Of a DNA stretch of 64,000 bases, positions 1-8,948 are shown piece by piece. The stretch lies in the NCBI RefSeq assembly GCF_009674605.1, contig NZ_WKJO01000001.1, positions 682,001-746,000 on the forward strand, in the 5' to 3' direction. How positions within the stretch are numbered: position 1 is the stretch's first letter; every line of letters begins with the position of its first letter. Source of the stretch: Haloferax litoreum (lineage in GTDB: Archaea; Halobacteriota; Halobacteria; Halobacteriales; Haloferacaceae). Made by a program: the position numbers and the translations under genes. The notes beneath the pieces are model-generated. The model was not told where the DNA came from. It saw only the letters and a list, made by a program, of their open reading frames with translations, and searched no databases.

Positions 1-14
1 GGCCCATTCGGGCC
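1..14. terminator. short hairpin after the hom gene
   Basis: A perfect 5-bp inverted repeat (GGCCC, 4-nt loop, GGGCC) lies 10 nt beyond the stop codon of the minus-strand homoserine dehydrogenase gene. Its position suits a 3' end signal, but there is no clear T tract and the window edge cuts off the context. It may be chance in GC-rich DNA. Confidence 0.3.
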
Positions 15-24
15 TGAAAGCGGG

Positions 25-978
25 TTATTCGAGACGCGAAACGTCGGACAGGACCGCCGTCGCAGTCTCTGGACCACCCGCACCGCGGCCACTAACATTC
101 AGCTGACCAGCATGTTCTGTCTCCAACTGGACGATGTTCTGCGTGCCCGTGACCGCCAGCGCGGCCCCCTGTGGGACCAACCGCGGTGCCACGCGCACAC
201 CGTCGGCAGTCGCCTCACCGATGAGACGAACGGTGCGTCCGTCTTCCGCCGCGAGGTCGAGTGCCGTACCGGGGACGTTTCTGATTCCCTCGACGTCCGC
301 GTCGTCGAGTCGGTACTCGGCGTCACCGTCGCTCAGGACGTTCGCGAGGATGACGAACTTCAGCGCGGCGTCGATGCCGTCCACGTCGAACGTCGGGTCC
401 GCCTCGGCCACACCGAGGTCCTGCGCCTCCGCGAGGACGTGCTCGTAGTCGAGTCCTTCCGCGGCCATGCGCGAGAGGATGAAGTTAGCGGTGCCGTTGA
501 GGACGCCGCGCGCAGCAGTCACGTGCTCAGCCCCGAGGTCCGAGATGGTCGAGAGGACCGGAATCGCACCACCGACGGTCGCTTCGAACTGGACGCGCCC
601 CGCACTCTCTGCTTCGAGTGCGCGTAACTCGGCGTAGCGTTCGGCGACCGGCCCCTTGTTCGCGAGGACGACGTGTTTGTCGTCGGCCAGCGCGCGTTCG
701 ACGTGCGAGAAGCCCGGTTCGGCGTCGCCGAGTGTGGTCGGCGTCGCCTCCACGAGCACGTCGTAGTCGGCGTCGAACAGTGCCTCGGGGTCGTCGTCGC
801 CGACGACGCCTTCGCGCTCTTTTCGGTCGTGGACCACTGCCGGGTCGAGACCTGCGTTGTCCGTGACCGACGACGACGAGTCGGCGAACGCGACGACTTC
901 GTGGCCGTACTCACCGGCGAGGTCCAAGACGGACCCGCCGACTGCACCCGCGCCGAGGACAGCGAGTCGAAGCGTCAT
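25..978 (-). CDS. hom: homoserine dehydrogenase
   Basis: This enzyme reduces aspartate-semialdehyde to homoserine with NAD(P)H, the branch point to threonine and methionine, in the cytosol. The 317-residue protein begins with a Rossmann fold (VLGAGAVGG, residues 7-15). It continues into the catalytic domain with the LNGTANFILSRM stretch and an ADPTFDVDGIDAALK segment, both family hallmarks. It has no C-terminal ACT domain; instead the upstream gene encodes a separate ACT protein whose stop overlaps this start (ATGA at 975-978). The two are therefore translationally coupled, and the ACT protein probably supplies allosteric control in trans. The length is normal for the short archaeal form. Confidence 0.95.
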   Translation of the reverse strand: MTLRLAVLGAGAVGGSVLDLAGEYGHEVVAFADSSSSVTDNAGLDPAVVHDRKEREGVVGDDDPEALFDADYDVLVEATPTTLGDAEPGFSHVERALADDKHVVLANKGPVAERYAELRALEAESAGRVQFEATVGGAIPVLSTISDLGAEHVTAARGVLNGTANFILSRMAAEGLDYEHVLAEAQDLGVAEADPTFDVDGIDAALKFVILANVLSDGDAEYRLDDADVEGIRNVPGTALDLAAEDGRTVRLIGEATADGVRVAPRLVPQGAALAVTGTQNIVQLETEHAGQLNVSGRGAGGPETATAVLSDVSRLE

Positions 979-1550
979 GCTGCGTCCTCCGTGAGCGGTT
1001 CGATGACGTGCAAGTCTTTCTCCGCCGCGATGTCACGGACGACGGTGAGTGCCTCGTCGGCTTTGCCTGCTCGTGCAGCGAGCCTGAGGCGCGCGCTGGA
1101 CGATTCTTGCGTCCCGTCGGGGGCAGACAACGAGAGGTCCTTCACCGTCGCGTCAGCGGACGCCTCGACTCTGTGGAGCGTGTCCGAGAGGTCGGAGTCG
1201 ACGAGGTCGCCGACGAGGATGAGCGTCACCTCTTCGCCGAAGTGCTCGGCACCGGCGCGGATGACGTTGACACCGGCCTCGCGGAGGGCCTCGACGATGC
1301 CCTCGAACCGGTCCGGCGGACATTCGAGGTCTACTTCGACCGGGATGTGTCCGCGGGGCGTGAGGTTCCCGCGTTCGTGGAAGATGGAGAGCAGGTTCCC
1401 GCCGTTTTCGGCGATGGGTTGGAGCGCGGCGAGGAGTTGACCGGGTTCGTCGACGAGTTCCAGCCGAACCGTGTGTGGTTTCGGCATCTGACCGCCGCCG
1501 TCGGTCTCTGCGTCGGCATCGGCGTCGCTGTCGACGTCTTGTGCGCTCAT
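975..1550 (-). CDS. ACT-domain amino-acid-binding protein
   Basis: This 191-residue protein has an acidic N-terminal leader (about 20 residues), then a PHTVRLELVDEPGQLLAAL segment typical of an ACT fold, and a second ACT-like half near GEEVTLILVGDLVD. It has no catalytic domain, so it is probably a small-molecule sensor. Overlap with hom (ATGA) suggests it senses threonine or another aspartate-family amino acid. I chose the ATG at 1550 because a strong Shine-Dalgarno sequence (GGAGGT, 1557-1562) lies 6 nt upstream. The longer reading frame to 1817 has Arg/Cys-rich, non-acidic content unlike a haloarchaeal protein. Confidence 0.85.
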   Translation of the reverse strand: MSAQDVDSDADADAETDGGGQMPKPHTVRLELVDEPGQLLAALQPIAENGGNLLSIFHERGNLTPRGHIPVEVDLECPPDRFEGIVEALREAGVNVIRAGAEHFGEEVTLILVGDLVDSDLSDTLHRVEASADATVKDLSLSAPDGTQESSSARLRLAARAGKADEALTVVRDIAAEKDLHVIEPLTEDAA

Positions 1551-1863
1551 CGCCCCACCTCCGTGGGCCGTCCCGACGATGTTGTCGGCGACGCGTGGCT
1601 CAGCCGTGGTTCCGCGTCGACGCGACAGGAGTCGGGAGACGTACCCGTACGCATATGTGTTCGTGATTCGGCCACGAGGTATAAGCCTTCGCAGGTGACA
1701 CGGCTTGCCGATATCGCCCGCGTGGTGGCACGTGACACGGAGAGACGGGAGATGAGTGACTGCGACGACGAGAGGGAGATGGCCGCGCAGCAAACAGACG
1801 ACGGCGCATCCGAGCACTGTCGCTGGTGGGCCGATAAACGAAAGAAGGCGCTGAGGTGCGCGC
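1551..1863 (-). promoter_or_regulatory. leader and promoter of the ACT-hom operon
   Basis: This 313-bp stretch holds no convincing gene. On the minus strand a TATA-like CTTATA (1680-1685) would start transcription near 1655, leaving a leader of about 100 nt that ends in GGAGGT (1557-1562). A leader with a Shine-Dalgarno site is uncommon here, where most genes look leaderless. It contains CGTCGCGTCGACGCG-type self-complementary sequence and could carry post-transcriptional control, but no known riboswitch is recognised. Confidence 0.45.
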
Positions 1864-4047
1864 TTAGATGTAGTCGATAGCCTGCGAGAGTTCGAGCTTC
1901 ATGCCCTTGCGCTCGCGAATCTCCATAATCTTCTCGCGCTGGAGGTTGTCCGAGAGGACGCGGAAGCCAGCGTTCTCCGTGTTCCAGGAGGCGCGGCCTT
2001 CCGTCGCGGAGCGAACGTCCGAGGAGAAGCCAATCATCTCTTCGACGGGTGCGATACCCTCGATGACCATGAGGTCACCTTCCTGGTACATGTCGTCGAC
2101 GCGGCCACGGCGACCCTGAATCTCGCCGGATGCCGAGCCCATGTAGTCGGACGGAACGTCGATGCGGACGTTCTGGATGGGTTCGAGGAGCTTCACCTGA
2201 CCCGCGATGAGCGAGCGGTGGACCGCGTCACGGACTGCAGGGATGACCTGCGCGGGACCACGGTGGATGGTGTCCTCGTGGAGCTTCGCGTCGTGGAGAC
2301 GGAGGAGCGTACCCTGAACGGGTTCCGCAGCGAGCGGACCGTCGTCGAGTGCCTCTTCGAGACCCTCGATGACGAGTTCCATCGTCTCGTTGAGGTGCTG
2401 GATACCCTTCGTGTCGTCGATGAGGATGTTCGTCCCGTGGATGTGTTCGACGTTCTGGGACGTGTCCTTGTCCATGCCGGCTTCCTGCAGTGCCTCACGG
2501 CGCTCCAGTTCGGGCATGTCCATCGAGATTTCGCCGAGCTTGATGTCGTCGACGATGTCCTGCGAGAGGGGTTCCGCCGTGATGTAGAACTTGTTGTGGC
2601 GGTTCGGGGAGACACCCTCGACTTCGTGGGATTCGCCCTGGACCTGCTCGCGGTAGACGACAATCGGCTCACCGGTGCGGACCGGGATGCCCTGGTTGTC
2701 GCGGATACGCTGCGTGATGACTTCGAGGTGGAGTTCACCCTGACCGGAGATGAGGTGCTCGCCCGTGTCCTCGTTAATCTCGATGCGGATGGTCGGGTCT
2801 TCCTTCGCGACCTGCTGGAGCGTCTCGATGAGCTTCGGCAGGTCGTCCATGCGCTCTGCCTCGACAGACTTCGTGATGACAGGCTCGGAGATGTGTTCGA
2901 TGGACTCGAACGGCGTCATCTCGACGGAAGAGACGGTAGAACCGGCGATGGCGTCACGGAGACCCGTGACGGCCGCGATGTTCCCTGCGGGGACGCCGCG
3001 GTCGAGTTCCTCGCGTTCGCCACCCATGAAGACACCGACGGACTGGACGCGGTTCTTGCCCGCGGTACCGGAGACGTAGAGCTCCTGACCCTTGCGGATG
3101 GTACCGGAGAAGAGGCGGCCCGTCGCGATTTCGCCCGCGTGGGGGTCCATCGAGATGTCCGTCGCCATGAAGACGACTTCGCCGTCGTCGTCGACTTCGC
3201 GCATCTGGCGCGCGAGTTCGGACTCGGAGTCACCACGCCAGACCGTCGGGATACGACGGGGCTGGGCTTCGAGCGGGTTGGGGAAGTGCTCCGCAACCAT
3301 GTCGAGGACGACGTCCGAAAGCGGCGTGCGCTCGTGGAGTTCCTGGCGGTCGCCAGCGCGTTCGAGTTCCATGATGTCGCCGAAGGAGATACCGGTCTCT
3401 TCCATCGACGGCATGGAGACACCCCACTTGTAGAGGGCAGACCCGAAGGCGACGGTCCCGTCTTCGACGGAGACAGTCCAGTCGTAGTCCTTCTCTTCGG
3501 TCATCCCGCGGATGAGTTCGTTGACGTCGGTGATGACGTCGACGAGACGCTGCTGCATCTCCTCGGGACCTTCCTGCAGTTCGTTGATGAGGCGGTCGAC
3601 CTTGTTGATGAACAGGGCCGGCTTGACGCCCTCACGGAGTGCCTGACGCAGAACCGTCTCGGTCTGCGGCATGGCACCTTCGACGGCGTCGACGACGACG
3701 AGCGCACCGTCGACGGCACGCATCGCACGCGTCACGTCGCCACCGAAGTCGACGTGGCCCGGCGTGTCGATGAGGTTGATGAGGTGGTTCTGGTCGTTCC
3801 ACTCGTGGGTCATCGAGACGTTTGCCGCGTCGATGGTGATACCGCGTTCCTGTTCGTCTTCTTTCGTGTCCATCGCGAGTTGCTGACCAGCAGTCTCGTC
3901 AGAGATCATGCCGGCACCCGCGAGGAGGTTGTCCGAAAGGGTCGTCTTCCCGTGGTCGACGTGAGCTGCGATGGCGATGTTCCGGATCTGCTCCGGCTTG
4001 TCCATCAGTTTCTCACATTCCTGGACGATTTTCTTTCGTCGGCCCAT
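1864..4047 (-). CDS. fusA: translation elongation factor aEF-2
   Basis: This GTPase moves the ribosome along mRNA. The 727-residue protein carries the P-loop [11 protein letters not shown] near residues 22-32, the switch [10 protein letters not shown] and the NKVD guanine-specificity motif. Domains II-V follow. The IHRGPAQ motif has its histidine at about residue 595, the site of diphthamide modification in archaeal and eukaryotic EF-2. The ATG at 4047 (MGRRKK) is preferred over an upstream in-frame start because it gives the usual length. It stands alone downstream of rps7 and the divergent HExxH gene, consistent with the archaeal str-like cluster. Confidence 0.97.
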   Translation of the reverse strand: MGRRKKIVQECEKLMDKPEQIRNIAIAAHVDHGKTTLSDNLLAGAGMISDETAGQQLAMDTKEDEQERGITIDAANVSMTHEWNDQNHLINLIDTPGHVDFGGDVTRAMRAVDGALVVVDAVEGAMPQTETVLRQALREGVKPALFINKVDRLINELQEGPEEMQQRLVDVITDVNELIRGMTEEKDYDWTVSVEDGTVAFGSALYKWGVSMPSMEETGISFGDIMELERAGDRQELHERTPLSDVVLDMVAEHFPNPLEAQPRRIPTVWRGDSESELARQMREVDDDGEVVFMATDISMDPHAGEIATGRLFSGTIRKGQELYVSGTAGKNRVQSVGVFMGGEREELDRGVPAGNIAAVTGLRDAIAGSTVSSVEMTPFESIEHISEPVITKSVEAERMDDLPKLIETLQQVAKEDPTIRIEINEDTGEHLISGQGELHLEVITQRIRDNQGIPVRTGEPIVVYREQVQGESHEVEGVSPNRHNKFYITAEPLSQDIVDDIKLGEISMDMPELERREALQEAGMDKDTSQNVEHIHGTNILIDDTKGIQHLNETMELVIEGLEEALDDGPLAAEPVQGTLLRLHDAKLHEDTIHRGPAQVIPAVRDAVHRSLIAGQVKLLEPIQNVRIDVPSDYMGSASGEIQGRRGRVDDMYQEGDLMVIEGIAPVEEMIGFSSDVRSATEGRASWNTENAGFRVLSDNLQREKIMEIRERKGMKLELSQAIDYI

Positions 4048-4236
4048 TATACAGAGGTCTACCGGAAGGAGGGTCAAAAGAGTAGTGTTTTTGCCGAGCG
4101 GATTTGCCCTCGTCAGCCTCCCTACTGCCGGGGTATGAGCATTTTTGTCACGATAGCATGAGTGTCATTCACACTGTCTCGTCGCTGGTCACCCGGCGGA
4201 AGAGTCATGTCGGTTGATAACATTACACACATACGA

Positions 4237-4992
4237 ATGGACCTCCGTGTGCTCGGAGGCGCACCAGCAGACCCGTTCTTGAGCGCCGCCGACCTGTTCG
4301 AAACCGAGTTCGACCTCGAATATCCAGTCTTCGTGCACGTGCGCGACGACCCAGACTCCCGCACCTGGGCCGCCCACTATCAGGACCACCACGTCCTCAA
4401 CATCTCGCGGCAGGTGGCGACGAGTGCGATGAGTCGTGAACTCGCATTGCACGAACTGTCCCACATGGCCCGCAACGAGGAAGGCCACGCCTCGCACTAC
4501 CAGTCGACCGAAGAAGCGGTCTTCCTCGCACTCACCGGCCGGACGGTCGAACGGCGAAAACTCTCCCATTGCTACCAGATTGCGAATCACTGCAAGGACA
4601 TCTACGCCGACGACCTGACACTCGCCGTCGCGCCCGCGGACAAACTCGTCCAGTTCCTCGAATCGCAACTCGCTGCCGCTCTCGCCGACCGGCCACAACC
4701 GGTGGCGCGGCCGGGGTCACAACTCGTCACGACTGGGTCGGACCCAGAGATAACGGCCGTCAACGCGGCGTTCGCACTCGCACTCGCAGAGCGACACGAC
4801 CTCATCACTCCCGACCACCGGCTCTACGACCTGGCGCACGCCGCCGCAGACGACGCCCCGTCCGTCTCACTGGAGACGTTCAAAGAACACTTCCGTACCC
4901 TCGCGGCAGACCCCTCGAAGAGCGAGTACCGGCGCACGCTCGTGGACGTGGTGAAGAACTACGTCGTCGGGTCGAACGTCGCCGCCGACTGA
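4237..4992 (+). CDS. HExxH-motif haloarchaeal protein (probably DUF5781)
   Basis: This protein of about 251 residues has unknown function. It carries HELSH followed by EEGHASH, the layout of a zincin metallopeptidase (HExxH plus downstream His), within the first third. A C-terminal half rich in Asp and Ala follows. I recall a haloarchaeal family, DUF5781, of this kind, but could not check. The start is uncertain: ATG 4207 and GTG 4162 are in frame, but 4207-4236 uses rare A/T-rich codons, so ATG 4237 is preferred. It is transcribed divergently from aEF-2 and convergently with rps7, interrupting the S12-S7-EF2 order. Confidence 0.75.
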   Translation: MDLRVLGGAPADPFLSAADLFETEFDLEYPVFVHVRDDPDSRTWAAHYQDHHVLNISRQVATSAMSRELALHELSHMARNEEGHASHYQSTEEAVFLALTGRTVERRKLSHCYQIANHCKDIYADDLTLAVAPADKLVQFLESQLAAALADRPQPVARPGSQLVTTGSDPEITAVNAAFALALAERHDLITPDHRLYDLAHAAADDAPSVSLETFKEHFRTLAADPSKSEYRRTLVDVVKNYVVGSNVAAD

Positions 4993-5050
4993 GACGAATC
5001 GAGACAGCACGACCGCTCAGGAGGGGTGAAAAACGAAGAGAGAGGGTAGA

Positions 5051-5665
5051 TTATCGGGCTGCTTCTGCGACGCGCTCTTTTTCTTCCTTCTGGGAGATAG
5101 CGTACGCCTGCACGTCGTAGTCGGCGGCACCGATGAGTTGCTGCGCGAGTGCCTCGGCGGCGCTCGTCTTGGTCTTGTAGGAGCCCTTGAGGGTGCCCTG
5201 TGCGATGAACTTCAGCGCTTCGTCGACACGGCGCTGGGGTGCAACGTCGACGGCCTGCGGGACGGAGATGCCACCGTACTTGAGACGGACAGTCTCCTCG
5301 CGGGGGCCGGCGTTCTCGACGGCACGGATGAGGACCTGAACAGGGTTCTCTTCGGTGCGCTCGTTGACGATTTCGAGCGCTTCCTTGACGATTTTACTCG
5401 TCTTCTGCTTGTGGCCCGTGTTGTCCTCCGTCTGCATCAGACGGTTGATGAGACGCTCGACGATGCTAATTTCGCTCTTCTTGAACTGCTTCGAGGCGTG
5501 ACGACCCATCGTGTGGGCGATGGGCGTCGCCTTGATGTAGCGGCTCATGCTGGGGTCGGTGTACTCCATCTCGGAGACGTCCCAGACGCCGAACAGAAGC
5601 GCGTTCTGGTTCGCTTCGTCGCTGCTGGCGGGAGACTCGGGTTCGGGGGATTCGCTCTCCGACAT
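5051..5665 (-). CDS. rps7: 30S ribosomal protein S7 (uS7)
   Basis: This is a primary binder of the 3' domain of 16S rRNA that forms part of the mRNA exit channel. The 204-residue archaeal form has an acidic N-terminal extension rich in Ser, Glu and Pro (residues 1-20). It is followed by the conserved core with NPVQVLIRAVENAGPREET and VAPQRRVDEAL motifs. It starts two nucleotides after the rps12 stop and is surely cotranscribed with it. The acidic extension is typical of haloarchaeal ribosomal proteins. Confidence 0.97.
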   Translation of the reverse strand: MSESESPEPESPASSDEANQNALLFGVWDVSEMEYTDPSMSRYIKATPIAHTMGRHASKQFKKSEISIVERLINRLMQTEDNTGHKQKTSKIVKEALEIVNERTEENPVQVLIRAVENAGPREETVRLKYGGISVPQAVDVAPQRRVDEALKFIAQGTLKGSYKTKTSAAEALAQQLIGAADYDVQAYAISQKEEKERVAEAAR

Positions 5666-5667
5666 GG

Positions 5668-6096
5668 TTAGCGCACCGGCTTCTCAGCGTTTCCACGGAC
5701 GAGTTCGATCATCGAGACGCCGTTGACCTTCTCGACCTTGTAGTTGACACCCGAAAGGTCACCCATCGCGCGACCCTTCGCACCACCGATACCGGCGATG
5801 GTGACTTCGTCGTGCTCGTCGATGAACGAGATTGCACCGTCACCGGGACAGAAGGCGGTGACCTGCTTTCCGTTCTTGATGAGCTGAACACGGACACACT
5901 TCCGGATTGCCGAGTTCGGCTGCTTTGCTTCGATACCAACCTTCTCGAGGACGATGCCACGACCCTGCGGGGCACCCTCGAGCGGGTCGGACTTCTTGCC
6001 GAGGCCGCGCTCACGGCGCGCGTACTCAGAGTCGGACCAGCGTCGCTTCTGCCGGTCCTTCTTGAGCTTGCGCGCGGCGTATTTGCCGTTCGCCAT
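5668..6096 (-). CDS. rps12: 30S ribosomal protein S12 (uS12)
   Basis: This decoding-centre protein has 142 residues. The [15 protein letters not shown] motif and the [12 protein letters not shown] region are diagnostic of uS12. The ATG at 6096 (MANGK) is chosen over an in-frame codon at 6105. A TATA-like CTTAAG at 6124-6129 lies 28 nt upstream, so the rps12-rps7 pair has its own promoter and a nearly leaderless mRNA. That is notable because in many archaea these genes follow nusA directly; here a channel gene intervenes. Confidence 0.97.
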   Translation of the reverse strand: MANGKYAARKLKKDRQKRRWSDSEYARRERGLGKKSDPLEGAPQGRGIVLEKVGIEAKQPNSAIRKCVRVQLIKNGKQVTAFCPGDGAISFIDEHDEVTIAGIGGAKGRAMGDLSGVNYKVEKVNGVSMIELVRGNAEKPVR

Positions 6097-6283
6097 AGTG
6101 AACATGAGTTCCAGATGGAGCTACTTAAGCCTCCCCTTTCGAATCCGACGAGACGGCCTCAGATTCCTCCTTAGGGGTCGCTAATCGGAGCTGAACCCGT
6201 TTCGGGAGGATTCCGAACGACGGCCGCTCGTACGCGAAGAGGGACTAAAGTGCCCGGAGAGTGTGTCGTTCGGGGTGGGCATG

Positions 6284-7195
6284 TCATTCACCAACGAGGT
6301 CCGGCGTCGAACCCCGCCCATCCGCGAGGTCCACGTTCAACGACCCGCTGACCTCGCGGCCCGAAGGCGGGCCGAGCGTCAGTCCGACCTCGTCGAAGCG
6401 AAGTTTCACTCGCCGTCTGAACTGCGACCGTAGGTCGATGAGGTTCACGTCCATCGGCGATTCGACCCAGAACTCGGCTTTGAGTCCCACAGAACTCCCC
6501 GCGAACTCGACGATACGCGAGGTCGGTTCGGGGTCTTCTAACACGCGGTCGTCTCCACGAGTCACTTCGACCAGTTCGCGGAGCGCGAGTTCCACGTCGT
6601 CGCTGTAGGCGACGTCGACTCGTTCCGTGACTCGGTACCGTTCTCTCCCGTACGGGCGAACGAGGACGTTCGTGGTGAGTTCGGTGTTCGGGACGGTCAC
6701 GGTTTCGTTGTTCAACGTGCGCACGCGGGTGACGCGGAAGTCGACCGCTTCGACCACCCCCTCGCCGTTGGGCCACGAAATCCAGTCACCGACGTTGAAG
6801 TCCGGGTCGGCGACGAGAAAGAGACCGCTGATGAGTGCACCGATGACTTCCTGTCCAGCGACGCCGAGGACGAGCGTCAGTGCCGCGATGATGAGTGCTG
6901 TGTCGGTCAACAACGACCCGTATCCTGCACCGACGAGTCCCGCGAGCCCGGCAGCGAGGACGACGAACGCGTGTGTGTAGGTCCGCGTCGCCGTCTCTAA
7001 CGTCGGGTTGTTCTCGTTGCGGGAGCTGACGACGCGTGTGACTCCGGGGACGAGGGCGAGTCGGCCAAAGAGGTAGACGACGAGTGCTCCGACCACGAAT
7101 CCCGCAGCAGCACCCGCAGCGTCCTCGTACACCCCGAATTGCCCGGGGTCGATTTGTGCGAGGACAGCGACGACTACTGGTCGAAACGGCAACAT
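6284..7195 (-). CDS. MscS-family mechanosensitive ion channel
   Basis: This is a predicted small-conductance mechanosensitive channel of the cytoplasmic membrane that releases solutes on osmotic downshock. The 303-residue protein has about four N-terminal membrane helices. The pore-lining helix is near LVLGVAGQEVIGALISGLFL. The MscS beta domain (VGDWISWPNGEGVVEAVDFR, then TVPNTELTTNV) and an alpha-beta C-terminus follow. The ATG at 7195 is preferred over 7222. It sits between nusA and rps12 on the same strand, inside an otherwise conserved transcription-translation cluster, which looks like a lineage-specific insertion. Confidence 0.9.
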   Translation of the reverse strand: MLPFRPVVVAVLAQIDPGQFGVYEDAAGAAAGFVVGALVVYLFGRLALVPGVTRVVSSRNENNPTLETATRTYTHAFVVLAAGLAGLVGAGYGSLLTDTALIIAALTLVLGVAGQEVIGALISGLFLVADPDFNVGDWISWPNGEGVVEAVDFRVTRVRTLNNETVTVPNTELTTNVLVRPYGRERYRVTERVDVAYSDDVELALRELVEVTRGDDRVLEDPEPTSRIVEFAGSSVGLKAEFWVESPMDVNLIDLRSQFRRRVKLRFDEVGLTLGPPSGREVSGSLNVDLADGRGSTPDLVGE

Positions 7196-7266
7196 GAATA
7201 CCCCGCCGCACGCGGCGGACAAAAACGTGTGGTCGAGGGATGTCGCAGACGACCCAGCGTCGCCGA

Positions 7267-7686
7267 CTACGTCAACTGGATGTCGTCGATGTCGTAGTGA
7301 CGACGGGCCAGTTCACGGGCGGTGTCGATGGTCTTCCCCTGTGCACCGATAGCGACCCCGCGGTCTTCTTCGGCGACTTCGACGTAGGCGACGGTGTCGT
7401 TCTGGCGTGAAATCGTCACGTGTCGAACGGCGGCCGGTGCGAGTGCGCTCGCGACGAACGCTTCCGGCGTGTCGGCGTCTTCGACCAACTCGACGGAGCG
7501 ACCGATGCGTCGTTCGACCGACTGGACCGTCCGCCCGCCGGGACCGATTGCCGTCGCCATCTCCCCCGCCGAGACGAGGAAGACGACCCGGTCGTCGAAG
7601 ACGAGACAGTCGTTCGCCGTCGCGCCGGTTTCGTCCTCGAAGAGGGCGATGTACCGGCGTGCCGTATCCGACAGCGTGACTTTCAT
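7267..7686 (-). CDS. nusA: NusA-like transcription elongation/termination factor
   Basis: This archaeal NusA homologue of 139 residues consists essentially of two KH RNA-binding domains. The first has the GXXG-type loop in AIGPGGRTVQSVE, the second in AIGAQGKTIDTARELA. It lacks the N-terminal polymerase-binding and S1 domains of bacterial NusA, as is normal in archaea. It follows rpoA2 with a 2-nt gap and belongs to the RNA polymerase operon. Confidence 0.93.
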   Translation of the reverse strand: MKVTLSDTARRYIALFEDETGATANDCLVFDDRVVFLVSAGEMATAIGPGGRTVQSVERRIGRSVELVEDADTPEAFVASALAPAAVRHVTISRQNDTVAYVEVAEEDRGVAIGAQGKTIDTARELARRHYDIDDIQLT

Positions 7687-7688
7687 CG

Positions 7689-8948
7689 TCAGTCGTCCGA
7701 CGGTTCGGGCGCAGCGTTGGCCTCGGCGTCGTCGACGTCGAGCGACCCCATCCGCAGGTCCACGTCACCGGTGCCGATTGCAATCGGCTTGCCGACGATG
7801 ACGTTCTCGATGACGCCGTCGAGGTCGTCTTCTTCGCCGTGGATGGCCGCGTCGAGCAGGTGGTTGACCGTAACCTCGAATGCCGCACGGGCGAGGACGG
7901 AGTCCTTCGACCCAGAGATACCGTGGCGACCGATGGACTCGATGGTCCCGTCGTTCGTCATGATGTCCGCGACGAGCATCAGGTGACGGATGTTCACGTC
8001 GTCGAGACCCTGCTCTTTGAGCGTGTTCATCGTCTCGTTGATGATAGCCTCGCGAGCGGCCTCGATACCGAGTTGCTTGTGCACCTCGTGGATGTTGTTC
8101 GAGGTGGTTCGAGAGGCGTCGACGCCCTCGATAGAGAGTACGTCGCCGAAGGCGGACCCCTCGGTGTAGAGGACGAACTCTTCTTCGTCCGTCTCGTCGT
8201 TCTGCTCCTTGCGGATGACGACGCGAGAGACCTCCTCGATACCCTTGAACACGATGTCGCGCAGTTCCTCGACGAGTTGGAGGAGGCGGCGGTAACTCGG
8301 GCTCTCGGGACCGAACTCGATGAGCGTCCCCTCACGGCGAGTCTTGACACCGAGGGCGTCCTCGATGGTGTCTGCAATCTCGCTGGCGACGACGCCTTCG
8401 TCGTCGTAGGTCGGCCACCGTTCGAGCAGTGTCTCGTCGTTGAGGTTGATCTGAACGACCATGTCGGCGACGTTGGTCGAGATGTCACCGAGTGCGAGAA
8501 TCTTCGTGGACTCGATGTCCCAGACGACTTGGTGAGCGAGGTCACGGTTCTCGGCGTACTCGTCGTCGAGGTAGACCGTCATCATCGGCGTGTCCGGCGT
8601 CTTCCGCGCGTCCACGAGTTCGATGAGTCGGGGGAGCCCCTGCGTGACGTCGATCTCTGCGACACCCGCGTAGTGGAACGTGTTCATCGTCATCTGCGTT
8701 CCGGGCTCACCGATAGACTGCGCCGACACCGTCCCGACGGGGTCGAGTGGGTCGACACGCGTGTCGGTGTAGCGCGTCGCGACAGCCTGCGCGATTTCGC
8801 GGGCCTGGTCGGACGAGACGCCCTCGCGGTCTTCGATAGTCTGGTAGATGCGGTCCTTCAGGCGTCGGGGCAAGTCTTTGGCCTCGACGACGTCGGCGAT
8901 GGTCTCGTCGACGAATTCGTACTGGGAGAGGTCAACGTTCTCAGTCAT
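7689..8948 (-). CDS. rpoA2: DNA-directed RNA polymerase subunit A''
   Basis: This is the C-terminal third of the archaeal equivalent of the largest subunit (bacterial beta-prime), 419 residues. The conserved [22 protein letters not shown] segment covers the trigger-loop region that closes on incoming nucleotide. The C-terminal [13 protein letters not shown] and [16 protein letters not shown] motifs are also conserved. Its start overlaps the rpoA1 stop by 8 nt, so the halves are translationally coupled. An acidic tail ([11 protein letters not shown]) is a haloarchaeal trait. Confidence 0.98.
   Translation of the reverse strand: MTENVDLSQYEFVDETIADVVEAKDLPRRLKDRIYQTIEDREGVSSDQAREIAQAVATRYTDTRVDPLDPVGTVSAQSIGEPGTQMTMNTFHYAGVAEIDVTQGLPRLIELVDARKTPDTPMMTVYLDDEYAENRDLAHQVVWDIESTKILALGDISTNVADMVVQINLNDETLLERWPTYDDEGVVASEIADTIEDALGVKTRREGTLIEFGPESPSYRRLLQLVEELRDIVFKGIEEVSRVVIRKEQNDETDEEEFVLYTEGSAFGDVLSIEGVDASRTTSNNIHEVHKQLGIEAAREAIINETMNTLKEQGLDDVNIRHLMLVADIMTNDGTIESIGRHGISGSKDSVLARAAFEVTVNHLLDAAIHGEEDDLDGVIENVIVGKPIAIGTGDVDLRMGSLDVDDAEANAAPEPSDD

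Noticed and set aside
2218-4161. A 647-codon plus-strand frame opposite the aEF-2 gene
   Set aside because: The minus strand encodes an unmistakable EF-2 with all GTPase motifs. The opposite frame is a GC-bias shadow.
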